From the NCBI RefSeq assembly GCF_024868665.1, contig NC_079900.1:2727042-2791041 (forward strand): a stretch of DNA of 64,000 nucleotides, read 5' to 3'. A program made the position numbers and the translations under genes. The DNA comes from Triplophysa rosa (Eukaryota > Chordata > Actinopteri > Cypriniformes > Nemacheilidae). Below, piece after piece: positions 48,486 through 59,878 of the stretch; the stretch's first letter is position 1, and each line of letters begins with the position of its first letter. Under the pieces are notes generated by a model. That model worked only from the letters and a program-made list of their open reading frames with translations, was not told the DNA's origin and made no database searches.

Positions 48486-48947
48486 CAGTGTTGGGTGTAA
48501 CTAGTTACTAAGTAATTAGTTACTGTAATTTAATTACTTTTCCCTTGAAAAGGTATAGTAAGGGATTACTCTTATTTTTTCTGTAATTTAATTACAGTTA
48601 CTTCTGATGTAATTGAACTAAATACCGTGTAATATATTCAATAGTGGAATTGACATCAAGTCTCCCTTTAAAATGTATGCTTTAATGTATCCTTCGCACA
48701 TTTGTATACTTTGGTCAGTTAATAAGAACAATTTATGTAGTTATTTATTATTTATTTGAATGAAATAAAAGAGCCGTTTCGTGTCTATCCTTGAATCAAT
48801 TCTAATCAAGGTTGATGTAGGATATAGAAAGTAATTAGTAATAAGTAATTAAATACTTTTTGGAGAGAGTCATTTGTACAGTAATCCAATTACACTATTG
48901 AATATGTAATTAGTAACTAGTAATTAATTACTTTTTCAGAGTAACTG
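48486..48947. mobile_element. hAT-type MITE, second copy, right end missing
   Basis: This is collinear with 46454-46932 from CAGTGTTGGGTGTAACTAGT to TTTTTCAGAGTAACT. The last 13 bases (TTACCCAACACTG) are absent, so no target duplication can be seen. Confidence 0.88.
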
Positions 48948-49936
48948 AATGACTTCTGAATGCATCATACTGTTCTGAATGTTGTAAAAGAGATCAAGCT
49001 TATTTGAATAAAGTTACAAGAGGCAAACTTCAGACATTAACATAAAATCACACCTTAAAGACATATTTTCAAATAAATAAAAGTGTCTTTTATTTAATTA
49101 TATTTAATAAAATATGCATATATTAATATGTAATATATTTATATATATATTATATGTTAATTAAATATGTAATGAATACATTTATTTTTCCTTCAGCCAT
49201 TGTATTTAGCTTATACATGGTTTTTAAATAAATAAAAGAGTCTTTTATTTAATTATATTTAATTAAATATGTAAATATTAATTGTATATAATATATTTAA
49301 ATATGATATATTAAATAATATAAAATATTTAATGTTATACATTTATTTTGCCTTTAGTTATTGTATTTAGCTTATTGTTTTAAAAATAGTTTTATGCTTT
49401 AAAAAAAATTGTATGCTTTATTTAAATGTTTTATATTTTAACTGAGAAACTGCATTGAGCTGCAGTTTATACAACAAATGTGCAAAACAAATCAAACTTT
49501 TGCCCTCACGAAGCATTATAATGTACAAGATACGCATAGTTTCATAACCTGGCATTGAAAAAATATAAATAAATAAAAATCCTCCTATACCAATATAAAA
49601 TATTAAAACATACAGTTGGATGACGGTCACCGATGTGCATTAATGAAACACAGAAAGAGCTTACAGTAAATTCAAGGTCTCTTTTACTCTCTCATATCAG
49701 CGGAGAAAGATCTCACCCCCCTCTGACTCTCCATATGGATAAAGATCTCCATCCAGGAGCTGCTCGCTACTCCAGAAAATCCAGTAAACATACGACGCAC
49801 AATACAGTAGAGGCCTGTAATAATGCTTACGCCGAGAATAAGGGCACGCACACATCAGCCTCTTTGTCCTTGAATGAACCGCTTTGACACTCACTTCTGC
49901 ATGGCCACTGTTAGAGGCTGCAAGGCCTCTTGGGAG

Positions 49937-49940
<4 letters not shown>

Positions 49941-49968
<28 letters not shown>
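49941..49968. repeat. (GA)n microsatellite
   Basis: About 14 GA units lie in the adcy9 intron. Confidence 0.95.
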
Positions 49969-49971
<3 letters not shown>

Positions 49972-50668
49972 TCAAGACACAAATACAACAGCGGTTAGAT
50001 ATGGGATGGGAGCTTTTAAATGCTTCATCGTGAGCTTTGGGAAAAATAGGTTCCTTCCGCACTAGAGAATCACTGGTGACAACAGAGATGCAGTATAACA
50101 GATGATGACACCTGAATTCGAAAGCACATGACGTGAGATTGACCTCAACCGGAGATCTAAAAGCATTTTGTGTAAAAAATATCACTAGGAAATTGAGATC
50201 CGAGCATGCAATCCGTCACCTAAGGAATGAAAGTTCACCAGATCTGTGCAACAGTTAGAATTCAGTGTCACAATCCGCTCGATTAATAAGAAATGAGGAG
50301 AATGATACAAATGTACTCGCATCCAAAATGTCTGATACGCAAAATGACAAAGAGAGCATGGGAAAGAAAGATGTGTTGAAAAACGGAAGAGAAAAAAGCA
50401 GACACAACAAAACGATAGACGGGAATACACACAAACAGTATGTGAACATGATACAGTATAATTTGAGACCTCAAACTAAACACACACAAGACATTCTGAC
50501 GACGTTTGCCACGTCTGCCTGCGCTTCTGCATTTCAAAACGACGAGATTGACCTCAACCGGAGATCTAAAATTTTTTCCTGCATCGCTGCCGGCAGCTTG
50601 TTTCGAGTATACTACGATCCATCGAGCAACCTTGGTAAGTTGGAATTGCACTTCAAATCCGGTGAGTT

Positions 50669-51538
50669 ATGGCTTCTATTCCTATTATTGTTACTTGCAC
50701 CTCATGTCATATGTTTAGCTTAGCCTTCTCTGTCAGCTGCGAGGGTTTTATATGCGATAAATGCAGGGAAATAGTTAGGCTGACAGAGAAGATCTTAGAA
50801 TTAGAGTCTCGCATCCAATCTTTATCTGAGGATAGTAAGAGTTTAACGACGATAGAAAACACTTTGGATGCGAGCAACATTAGCGCACACAGCTCGGTTC
50901 CGGTTGAAAATCCTCCGCAGCTGGGAAACTTCGTGACTGTGAGACGGCGTAGTCGCAGGACAAAACATCACTCGACCGTTCCGATTACAGTCTCGAACAG
51001 GTTTGCCCCGCTCAGTGACGCACCGACTGAGAAACCTGCTGAAAGTGCCCTAGTTATCGGTGATTCTATTGTTCGGAACGTTAACATAGAGGCACCAGCC
51101 ACCATAGTCCAATGTTTACCGGGAGCCAGAGCGCCTGACATCAAGTCAAATTTAAATGTGCTGGCTAAGGCTAATCGTAAATTCAGTAAGATTGTCATTC
51201 ACGTCGGCACAAATGATGTTCGACTCCGTCAATCGGAGATCACAAAAGATAACATTAAAGAGGTGTGTGAGCTCGCAAGCATGATGTCAGACACTGTAAT
51301 ATTCTCTGGCCCCCTCAATGCTTATCGTGGTGATGAGATTTATAGCAGATTATCATCACTAAATGGCTGGTTGTCTGAGTGGTGCCTGCAGAATGATATA
51401 GTTTTTATAAATAACTGGAAGAGTTTTGAGGGCAGACCTGACCTGTTGAAACGAGATGGTCTCCATCCCTCCTGGGCTGGGACTTCCATCCTGTCTAGAA
51501 ATATGGCAAAAAGTCTTAATGCTAATGCTAAAACTTGA
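50669..51538 (+). CDS. LINE ORF1 protein: Cys-rich finger, coiled coil, SGNH esterase (289 aa)
   Basis: ORF1 of L2/CR1-like retrotransposons binds element RNA and carries an esterase-like domain. Here Cys10/13 and Cys24/29/32 (CTSCHMF..., CEGFICDKCREI) form a probable zinc finger. Residues about 33-59 (VRLTEKILELESRIQSL) are coiled-coil-like, and a basic patch lies at 92-101 (RRRSRRTKHH). The C-terminal half is an SGNH hydrolase, with Gly-Asp-Ser at 131-133 in ALVIGDSIVRN, HVGTNDV and the Asp-His pair in RDGLHPSW. The frame ends at UGA (51536-51538) and continues open into ORF2 without any other stop. The first Met is an ATG at 50669. Confidence 0.9.
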   Translation: MASIPIIVTCTSCHMFSLAFSVSCEGFICDKCREIVRLTEKILELESRIQSLSEDSKSLTTIENTLDASNISAHSSVPVENPPQLGNFVTVRRRSRRTKHHSTVPITVSNRFAPLSDAPTEKPAESALVIGDSIVRNVNIEAPATIVQCLPGARAPDIKSNLNVLAKANRKFSKIVIHVGTNDVRLRQSEITKDNIKEVCELASMMSDTVIFSGPLNAYRGDEIYSRLSSLNGWLSEWCLQNDIVFINNWKSFEGRPDLLKRDGLHPSWAGTSILSRNMAKSLNANAKT

Positions 51539-51670
51539 CTCGCTGGGGCCCAGGTCAGGGAGCAGACAGTATGGCTTAACCAACTGTCTGCTTGCCGTCT
51601 CACGTCGCAGAATACACAAAATGTACAACATGTAGTAATCCGTTCTCCCAAACATCACAAAATAGAGACT

Positions 51671-54634
51671 GTGTCTGTCCCCCGGATTAGCAAACATAAA
51701 ATAATGCGTAAACCTCTTGAAAGTAATTTAATAAACGTTAAACAAACTAAACATGAACAAAATACAGATAATCAACTGTTACGACTCGGATTGCTAAATA
51801 TTAGATCTCTCTCTAATAAAGCACTTTTTGTTAACGATATGATAACAGATCATAAAATAGACATGCTCTGTTTGACAGAAACATGGCTAAAACCAGATGA
51901 TTATATTGCTTTAAATGAATCTGTCCCCCAAGATTATTATTATAAACACGAGCCTCGTCTAAAAGGCAGAGGGGGAGGTGTCGCAGCACTTTACAATAAC
52001 TCTCTTAGCATTTCCCAGAAGTCGAACTCTAAATATAATTCTTTTGAAGTCATGGTTCTTCATGTTTCAACACCTAATACTAAAGATAAAACACTTTTTA
52101 AATTGATTCTAGCTATTGTATATAGGCCTCCAGGGCACCACACAGATTTTATTAAAGAATTTGGTGGGTTCTTATCAGAACTAGTACTGGCCGCAGATAG
52201 ACTCCTTGTCGTTGGTGACTTTAACATCCACGTAGATAACGTTACAGATGCCTTAGGAATGGCTTTCAAAGACACTCTTAACTCCATGGGCATTAGTCAA
52301 CATGTGTCAGGACCCACTCACCTTCGTAATCATACTTTAGATTTAATACTGTCTTACGGTATAAATGTGGACGACGTTAAAATCCTTCAGCAGAGTGAAG
52401 ACATTTCGGATCATTATCTGGTATTATGTTTGCTTCACTGGCCTACGGCTGCAAATAAAACTCATTGTTACAAATATGGTAGAACAATAACTTCAACTAC
52501 CAAAGATGCGTTTCTCGATAATCTGCCCGAATTGTCTCAAATCATGAGAAATAACGTTGAAGATCTTGACATTACCACTGAAAATTTTAATTCCACCTTC
52601 TCGGTAACGCTAGACAAAGTTGCTCCACTACGTTTAAAGAAGATTAAAAATGGCAGCCCCACACCGTGGTATAATGAACACACTCAGGCTCTAAAGAAAG
52701 CGGCCCGAAAAATGGAGCGCAACTTTAAGAAAACTAAATTAGAGGTATTTCGTACAGCATGGAAGGATAGTATTCGAAAATACAGGAAAGCCCTAATAAC
52801 TTCTAGATCCGCCTACTTTTCATCACTAATAGAAGAAAACCAGCACAACCCTAGGTTTTTATTTAACACGGTGGCTAAATTAACAAAAAATAAATCGTCA
52901 GTGACTTCTGATCCTGTATATCAGCATAGCAGTGATGAATTTATGAACTACTTCACATATAAAATCCAAGATATTAGAGAAAAAATTATAACAATGCAAT
53001 CAGAAGTGAAACCCGCTGAACAAACTAACTACAGCGCCCTTAAGGAGAAAATGCAATTATTTTATACCGTAGATCAAGATGAGCTGTCTAAAATTATTAG
53101 ATCATCTAAATCAACAACATGCATACTAGACCCTATACCTACAAATCTACTGAAAGAGATGCTCCCAGAAATTATAGATCCTCTTCTTGGTATTATTAAC
53201 TCATCTCTGACATTAGGACATGTGCCTAAAGCATATAAGGTGGCTGTTATAAGGCCCCTTGTCAAAAAACCCCAACTCGACCCTAGAGAACTAAGGAACT
53301 ACAGGCCTATATCGAATCTACCTTTCATATCTAAAGTTCTGGAAAAAGTAGTTTCAACTCAATTATGCTCCTTCCTCCAAAGGAATGACATCAATGAAGA
53401 ATTCCAGTCTGGATTTAGAGCATGTCACAGTACAGAGACTGCTTTGATCAGAGTTACAAATGATCTGCTATTGGCGTCTGACCGAGGTTGTATCTCGTTA
53501 TTGGTGCTGCTAGACCTTAGTGCTGCATTCGATACCATTGACCACAGCACACTCCTACATAGACTCGAAAATTATGTCGGCATTAAGGGAATAGCTTTGA
53601 AATGGTTTAAATCTTATTTATCCGACCGTTTTCAATTTGTAGCAATAAACAATGAGGTGTCACGCAAATCGCAAGTCCAGTACGGTGTACCACAGGGCTC
53701 AGTCTTAGGGCCTCTGCTCTTCGCATTATACATGCTACCTCTAGGAGATATAATAAAGCGACACGGAGTTAGCTTTCACTGTTATGCTGATGATACTCAA
53801 CTTTATATTTCCTCGAAGCCTCATGAAACACAGCAGTTCCATCGAATAATGGAATGCATAGTCGATATAAAAAACTGGATGAGTAACAACTTTTTATTAC
53901 TGAACTCGGACAAAACGGAAGTGTTACTTATTGGACCGAAAACTGCTATAAGTAACAACCAAGAATACTGTTTAACTATTGACGGATGTTCCATAAAACC
54001 CTCGTCGTCAGCAAAGAATCTTGGCGTTCTATTCGATAGTAATCTGTCATTTGAGAGCCACGTCGCCAACACCTGTAAAATTGCGTTTTTCCATCTTAAG
54101 AATATATCTAAACTACGTCATATGCTGTCAATCTCAGATGCAGAGAAGTTAATTCATGCATTCATGACATCAAGACTAGATTACTGTAATGCACTGTTAG
54201 GTGGTTGCCCTGCAGGCTTATTACAAAAACTCCAATTGGTCCAAAACGCGGCAGCTCGAGTTCTTACACGTACAAAAAAGTATGAACATATTAGCCCGGT
54301 TCTGTCAACCTTGCACTGGTTACCTATAAAGCATCGCGTTAACTTTAAAATCTTGCTTATTACCTATAAAGCCTTACATGGTTTAGCTCCTCAGTACTTG
54401 AATGAACTCCTTTTGTATTACAGTCCTTCACGTGCATTACGCTCTCAGGCGTCCTGTCAGTTGGTAATACCTAGAATTTCAAAATCAAGTGCAGGTGGTA
54501 GATCCTTTTCCTATCTAGCGCCTAAACTTTGGAATAGTCTTCCCTGCACTGTCCGGGAGGCAGACACACTCTGTCAGTTTAAATCTAGACTAAAGACGCA
54601 TCTTTTTAATCTTGCATACACTACTCTTCCATAA
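51671..54634 (+). CDS. LINE ORF2: AP endonuclease and reverse transcriptase (about 987 aa)
   Basis: This is the retrotransposition enzyme. The endonuclease motifs are GLLNIRSLSNK, LCLTETWL, VVGDFNIH and SDHYLVL. The reverse-transcriptase blocks are NYRPISNLPFISKVLEKVV, FQSGFRACHSTETAL, LDLSAAFDTIDHSTLL, GVPQGSVLGPLLFALYML and the catalytic YADDTQLY. A typical C-terminal region follows (RLDYCNALLGG, LHWLPIKHRVNFKI). All catalytic residues I can check are present and the frame is unbroken to TAA at 54632-54634. The first in-frame ATG is at 51704. The open frame extends back to the ORF1 stop, so translation could also reach ORF2 by readthrough. L2 is favoured over CR1 on overall look and tail, not by alignment. 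Confidence 0.93.
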   Translation: MSVPRISKHKIMRKPLESNLINVKQTKHEQNTDNQLLRLGLLNIRSLSNKALFVNDMITDHKIDMLCLTETWLKPDDYIALNESVPQDYYYKHEPRLKGRGGGVAALYNNSLSISQKSNSKYNSFEVMVLHVSTPNTKDKTLFKLILAIVYRPPGHHTDFIKEFGGFLSELVLAADRLLVVGDFNIHVDNVTDALGMAFKDTLNSMGISQHVSGPTHLRNHTLDLILSYGINVDDVKILQQSEDISDHYLVLCLLHWPTAANKTHCYKYGRTITSTTKDAFLDNLPELSQIMRNNVEDLDITTENFNSTFSVTLDKVAPLRLKKIKNGSPTPWYNEHTQALKKAARKMERNFKKTKLEVFRTAWKDSIRKYRKALITSRSAYFSSLIEENQHNPRFLFNTVAKLTKNKSSVTSDPVYQHSSDEFMNYFTYKIQDIREKIITMQSEVKPAEQTNYSALKEKMQLFYTVDQDELSKIIRSSKSTTCILDPIPTNLLKEMLPEIIDPLLGIINSSLTLGHVPKAYKVAVIRPLVKKPQLDPRELRNYRPISNLPFISKVLEKVVSTQLCSFLQRNDINEEFQSGFRACHSTETALIRVTNDLLLASDRGCISLLVLLDLSAAFDTIDHSTLLHRLENYVGIKGIALKWFKSYLSDRFQFVAINNEVSRKSQVQYGVPQGSVLGPLLFALYMLPLGDIIKRHGVSFHCYADDTQLYISSKPHETQQFHRIMECIVDIKNWMSNNFLLLNSDKTEVLLIGPKTAISNNQEYCLTIDGCSIKPSSSAKNLGVLFDSNLSFESHVANTCKIAFFHLKNISKLRHMLSISDAEKLIHAFMTSRLDYCNALLGGCPAGLLQKLQLVQNAAARVLTRTKKYEHISPVLSTLHWLPIKHRVNFKILLITYKALHGLAPQYLNELLLYYSPSRALRSQASCQLVIPRISKSSAGGRSFSYLAPKLWNSLPCTVREADTLCQFKSRLKTHLFNLAYTTLP

Positions 54635-55542
54635 TATAAATCTTCAGAGGGTTTAGGCTGCATTAGTTAGATCAACCGGAACCAAAAACACAACTGATGT
54701 ACTTGTTGCATCAAAGAGTACAGAACAGTACTCTACTCTCAGCCAGTCTTGTCTCATTGTTCCAAGGTTACCACAGCGAGCAGGATGCAGTTCATGGCCT
54801 GACCTGATGGTAGAGCGGAGAATGGGAAGTGGGGACCTGACAAGAGCTGAGATGATAGAGCTGGATAAAGAAGGACGCGGTCTCTTGACATGTCTTCACC
54901 ACAAAATTTCAAATGCTATTAGATTATTAATGATAATCTTAAACTATAATTTATTTTATTATTAAGTTTATTTATTTTATTTAGCCTTGTTGTGCAAGTT
55001 CTCTGGAGCTTGTGCAGAGGCAGCAGCTTTTGCCAGAGGGGAACTGGAATCCCCTGGTTGGGCCTGGGTTCTCCTGAGGTTTTTTTTCTCGATTAGAGTT
55101 TTGGGTTCCTCGCCACCGTTTGCATACTGTTTTTGCACTATCTGCCTGACCGGGGGGGCTGCTTTAGAATCTTAAAGTTTTACTTAATTAATATTGCATA
55201 TAGGAATTTATTATCTGTTATATTTGACCTGTGCTTCTCTCTCCTTTATCCTAAATGTGTGCTCTCACTGAGCGTGTGTGTGTGTGCGTACTTGTCTGTG
55301 TACGTACGTGTGTGTGTGTGTGTGTGTCTGTGTCTCTGTTGGTGCGTGTTGTGTGTGTGGAGTGTTTTGTGTGTGGGTGTGTCTGTCTTCTGTGTTTTCA
55401 ACCTTTTCTTGTTTTTGCAGGTACAACTTTGATTGTTTTGCTTGTAGTCAATGTGTCTCATGTGCAGCTGCTTTGTAACAATGAAAATTGTAAAAGCGCT
55501 ATATAAATAAAGTTGAGTTGAGTTGAGTTGAGTTGAGTTGAG
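54635..55542 (+). repeat. LINE 3' UTR with GT-rich tract and (GTTGA)n tail
   Basis: About 900 bp of non-coding sequence follow ORF2, with a GT-rich stretch at 55266-55385. The terminal TGTAAAAGCGCTATATAAAT motif leads to at least six GTTGA units (55512-55542). Confidence 0.85.
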
Positions 55543-56469
55543 AGATAGAAAGACTGCTGACTGCAGAATGAACTCGGGGATATCCTTGAGAAATCATCTT
55601 TCATTTATGAGTCCTCATCGGCAGCGCTCTGGAGGTGAGCCAGAGAAACACCGAGCACAATACAGCCCATAATACACTCGTCCTTCCAACTGCTTTCAAA
55701 ATGAAATTAAAGTGGCACCAAAAAATTGCTAAAGTAATTAAATGGGCGTTGCTGGGTGGTTGCTAGGGCGTTGCCACTTGGTTACTTGGGTTAGTAAGTC
55801 CAAAATGTCCACCCACATCGCCACGTAGATGGCGATAGAGGGGCAAAACAAAAACTAAAATGACACACTTCACGTATGAAAAAAAAGAACGTGTTTATAG
55901 AGGAACTCTATCGTTTCCAGATGTACAGTATCTATATTGCATCACTTTCAAAAAGGCCTCTCGTGGACAAGCTTCATAGTATCTAATTCTTTACTCGCAT
56001 CAGCATCTATCACGCGTCCTCCCTGCAGAGTGAGCTAAGAGGTGTTAGCATCAGTACAGAGCATGTGAAGAGCATCGGATGGGCGTGTGACGGAGGGATC
56101 AATAGGATAAACAGGTTGATGAGCCCGAAAAATCCCACACAACCCTCAAATAACATCATGAGGATGAATAAATAATGAAAGATGTTTCGTTTTGGGGTCA
56201 ACTATCCTCTTAGGTGTTACTTCCTATGATGTATTGTAGATAGTATTGAGAGACATGGGCACCCAAAGCAAACCGTGTGAATATAATTCATCAAACCTAC
56301 TGTATAAATGATGCAAAAGCTGTTTAATCAAAGTTTTTTATCACATTTTTAATATTTAATTTGAACTTAAAACTGTGATGTGGGCGACAAGTCAGAGTTA
56401 TAATTAATGATGTACTCTTACTCTTCATATTAAATTGATATTTGTATTGCTTCATTGAACTTCCTAAGC

Positions 56470-56707
56470 CTGGAACAGATGACGAGTTTGTTTCCAAAAT
56501 GAGATAACTCCGTTTTTAAAGTTTTTCAAAAATCATGTTTTTTATTATGTTATCATGTTTTTATTGCGTTTTATTGTGTTATTTAGCTGTAGTTTTTTAT
56601 TATGGCTTAAATCAAAACAAACCAACGGCAGTTAGATTTTTATTAATTGGAACGCACAATAAAAAAAACACGATTTTTGATCTCATTTTGGAAACAAACT
56701 CTTCAGA
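56470..56707. repeat. Small inverted-repeat element (GAGTTTGTTTCCAAAATGAG ends)
   Basis: GAGTTTGTTTCCAAAATGAG near 56474 is matched by its complement CTCATTTTGGAAACAAACTC near 56683-56702. CAGAT occurs just outside both ends. The ends resemble those of the larger element at 59879-62341 (GAAGAGTTTGGTTCCAAAAC), suggesting a miniature relative. Confidence 0.7.
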
Positions 56708-59700
56708 TTCTACACAAATAGATGCAATAAATCCAACATGCACAAAAACAACCCTAAAGTCCCCGTGAACCAGAAGTTGCGATCGTATTTACTTCTGGAT
56801 TTTGACGCATTACAGGGGTGAAACAGTGGGCGTGGCTTGGCAGCAGACTGCCAGCTGAAGGGGAGGAGTTAACAGATGCTCCGCCCAAGCCGTCTAACAT
56901 ACACCATTTAAGATGGATAGTCATTACAGGACGGAAGGAGAATGACCCACATTGATCAACTATTTACAATAAACGCTGCAATATTTCTCGAAAAAATAGG
57001 CAGTCATTTTCAATTTCACTAGGACTTCTATCTTGCGTGGTGGCCAATTCGTTAAAATTCACACAAAGTGAATCGTATGATTATTAATAAAGCAAAAATA
57101 AAGCCCCGCCCTTAAAACTAAAGATCACATAAATAAGACTGTACAAATTGACCGTAAAAAAATGATGAATTGTCATAAGATTGTGTCGGTCCACCCGCAG
57201 CCCGCTTAATTCTACACAACATTAACCGCTCAGTTCTCTTTAAAGACAGATGGACGAGCCGATAAGAGCGTCTCCTGAGAGCTGTACGCTGAAGGACACT
57301 GGGAATACATGACAGTAAGGGTCAAACGCGTTGGCTCCCTGAGGATACGGCCCATGTTTGGCTGTAATGGTTTAGCTGTGATTTACTACTTACATTACAG
57401 CAAACTGCCTCACAACAACAAGAGAACAGCCGCACATCCATCGCTGTCAGCGCTGCGGGCTAATGAATCGTCTGGATCGACGTAATGAAGCCTATTTTAC
57501 TCCAGACTCCACGCGTGACATTTACCGAGACGGAAACTGTATACACAACGATGTGACATTTCTCTCCAGCACTGATTTCTGTGCAAATCTAGATCTTTAT
57601 ATCTATGTTACATTTTTTATTTTAACTCGCAATTCTCATTCAAAATCTGTGCATCTGATCTGCGATGAAAGACACTTGAAGATGTTTATAAGACAGCAGG
57701 GCTCGTCTCTCGCCGGCTCCAGGTGGCTTTGATTTGATCTCTTAACCGAAGGTGACTCCAGGATAGGTACTTGTAGTCCTCCAAGACAAATTACTTTCAA
57801 AACATTGCACTTTAAATGTACAGACACACCTGCTCACTCATCACCTTCCCTGGACCCTTCAAGTTCAAAGCTGACGTCGAGTCTCACTGTGTCCAGGAAG
57901 GATTGGAAGCTAAAGACTACGACCCAATTAAAAACTTGAAAACTGTTTGGAAAGTTAATGTTGCAGAGGACGGCGTATCTCACGGGACTGTAAATACAAG
58001 ACATTGCCATTATAAATGAAAAACAGAGCAGCTGCTTACTGTGCCGAGTCGAGACTTCATACATTTTCTGCTGAGCCATCAAAAAAACGTACACAATTTG
58101 TCATTAGAAATACAATATATCACAGCAAAGCAAGTGCACGGTCAGGAATATACAATGACAGCTGAATAATGATGCAATGACATGAACTGTCGATTTCATC
58201 GTATTCCATTTTATAGACATTACTTGGCAAACTGGCTATAAAAATATATTGCTCTTACAGCTTTATTGAGAGCAGATCACCAAGAAATCATAAAAAAATA
58301 ATATAATAATCATTTTTTCTTGATCTTACAAATCTGTATGCTTAGCTTTTGTAGATAAAAAATATAATATAAACTACAATATAAAAAAGTACAAATATAA
58401 TAAGCAAACATATTTGTTTCTTTCACCATCAAACTAAAGTGTAATATTAATGCACTTACATTAACTTATTCATACATTATTCATATTAATTTACTAATTT
58501 ATTGTAGTATTTATAGCATACATTTAATAAAAATGTTTTTAAAAGCATGACATGGACTTAAAAAAGAAAAAACAGGCCTCAACACATTTTATTTTTAGTT
58601 TTTACTGTACATATTGTACATTTATAATTTAATACATTTATTTGTCAAATTAATGTTTTCAAAAATACTGACTGTTAATTACAAGAAAAAACATTTGTTT
58701 AATTAATCGCAAAACAAAAATGTAAATATAATTTTTATATGAATTTATTAAAAGCATGACTTGGACTGAATAACAAAAAAAAAATTAAATAATAAGAGGC
58801 CAACATTTTTCAGGCCTCCACTGTTTTTACTGTACATATTGTACAATCATAATTTTTTTAATTTATTTTACAATTATTATTTTCAAAAACACAGACTGTT
58901 AATTACGAAAAATCTCATTATGATTATTATTAAAAAACACTTCTACTGATACTTACAAAACCATCATAATTCTAAGTGCCCCAAAAAAGAAAACTGAAAG
59001 TTTCATCATTTTGCCCTGAGGCCTCAGCATCACAGCAGCCCCAAACCGGCCTCCGTTTGCTTTGTCTAGTACCCTTACAGAAAACACATAAAGGAACAAG
59101 GTCACATCAGAATGAGAAACAGCACCGCCACTGTTAATTTTTCATATTCTATTAACGGTTTTACGAGAACATACTTCATCTCAGTAGGTCAAAACGGCGC
59201 GGGGAGGGGGCGGTAATAATCCCTGCAGCGTGGAAGCAGATGGGTCATACAGCGTGTTATGAAGTTCACCGAGTAAACCATGAGAGGATTCTCCTGTCAC
59301 CTCCAGACACCGTCCAATCTCACATCAACAGCTGCTCCCTCGGCATGCTGGGAATAACTCTCACATCCACATCTATTTACTGGGAGTCTCATTAGCTGTC
59401 ATAGCACCTGCCAGAGGAACAGAGTCTCATCTAAACACTTAACTCATCCCTAGAGAAATAACTTCACAAAATCGTTTACGCTAGAGCTTCTTTCCAGCAT
59501 CACGGTCCTTCAACAACTTCATGTGCATATACCCACATAAAAATCAAGTGTACTATAATTATACTTCTTTCATACTTTTTGTGTTCTTTTCAGAAACATA
59601 CTTAGAATTAAACTTAAGTATACTTGACATATACTGACAGAAAAGATATTTAAAAACAATCTTAGTCTGATATGTTTTGAATACACTTAAATATAAGCGT

Positions 59701-59878
59701 GATAAATAAGTATTCTACAGTAAGCAAACTTGGTCATGTTTACGTTCATATGGTAACAGTATAATATAAATAATAATAGCATGCATAGTAAACTATAAGT
59801 ATGATGTTAAGTTCACAAGGAAAAAATTACAACTTGGTGTTACAAGTATTGAGGTAGTAGGCTCTTCACGTGTAATAT

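Larger units (their letters stand above)
50544..55542 (+). mobile_element. L2/CR1-type LINE, apparently full coding length
   Basis: The element carries a zinc-finger/esterase ORF1, an endonuclease/reverse-transcriptase ORF2 and a 3' UTR with a GT-rich stretch. It ends AAAGCGCTATATAAATAAA followed by (GTTGA)n at 55512-55542, the tail style of L2/CR1 elements. Both ORFs are unbroken. The 5' border is uncertain: 50544 marks the second copy of a 28-bp direct repeat whose first copy is at 50135-50162, and the element may start earlier or a little later. Confidence 0.85.

Noticed and set aside
50265..50723. 152-codon frame upstream of the LINE ORF1
   Set aside because: It has no recognised domain, overlaps ORF1 in another frame and lies in the probable 5' UTR or flank. 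It is noted only in connection with the 28-bp repeat.
57834..58094. 86-codon hydrophobic minus-strand frame, considered as an adcy9 membrane exon
   Set aside because: It does not match any adenylate cyclase 9 segment, and splice sites in a suitable phase were not evident.
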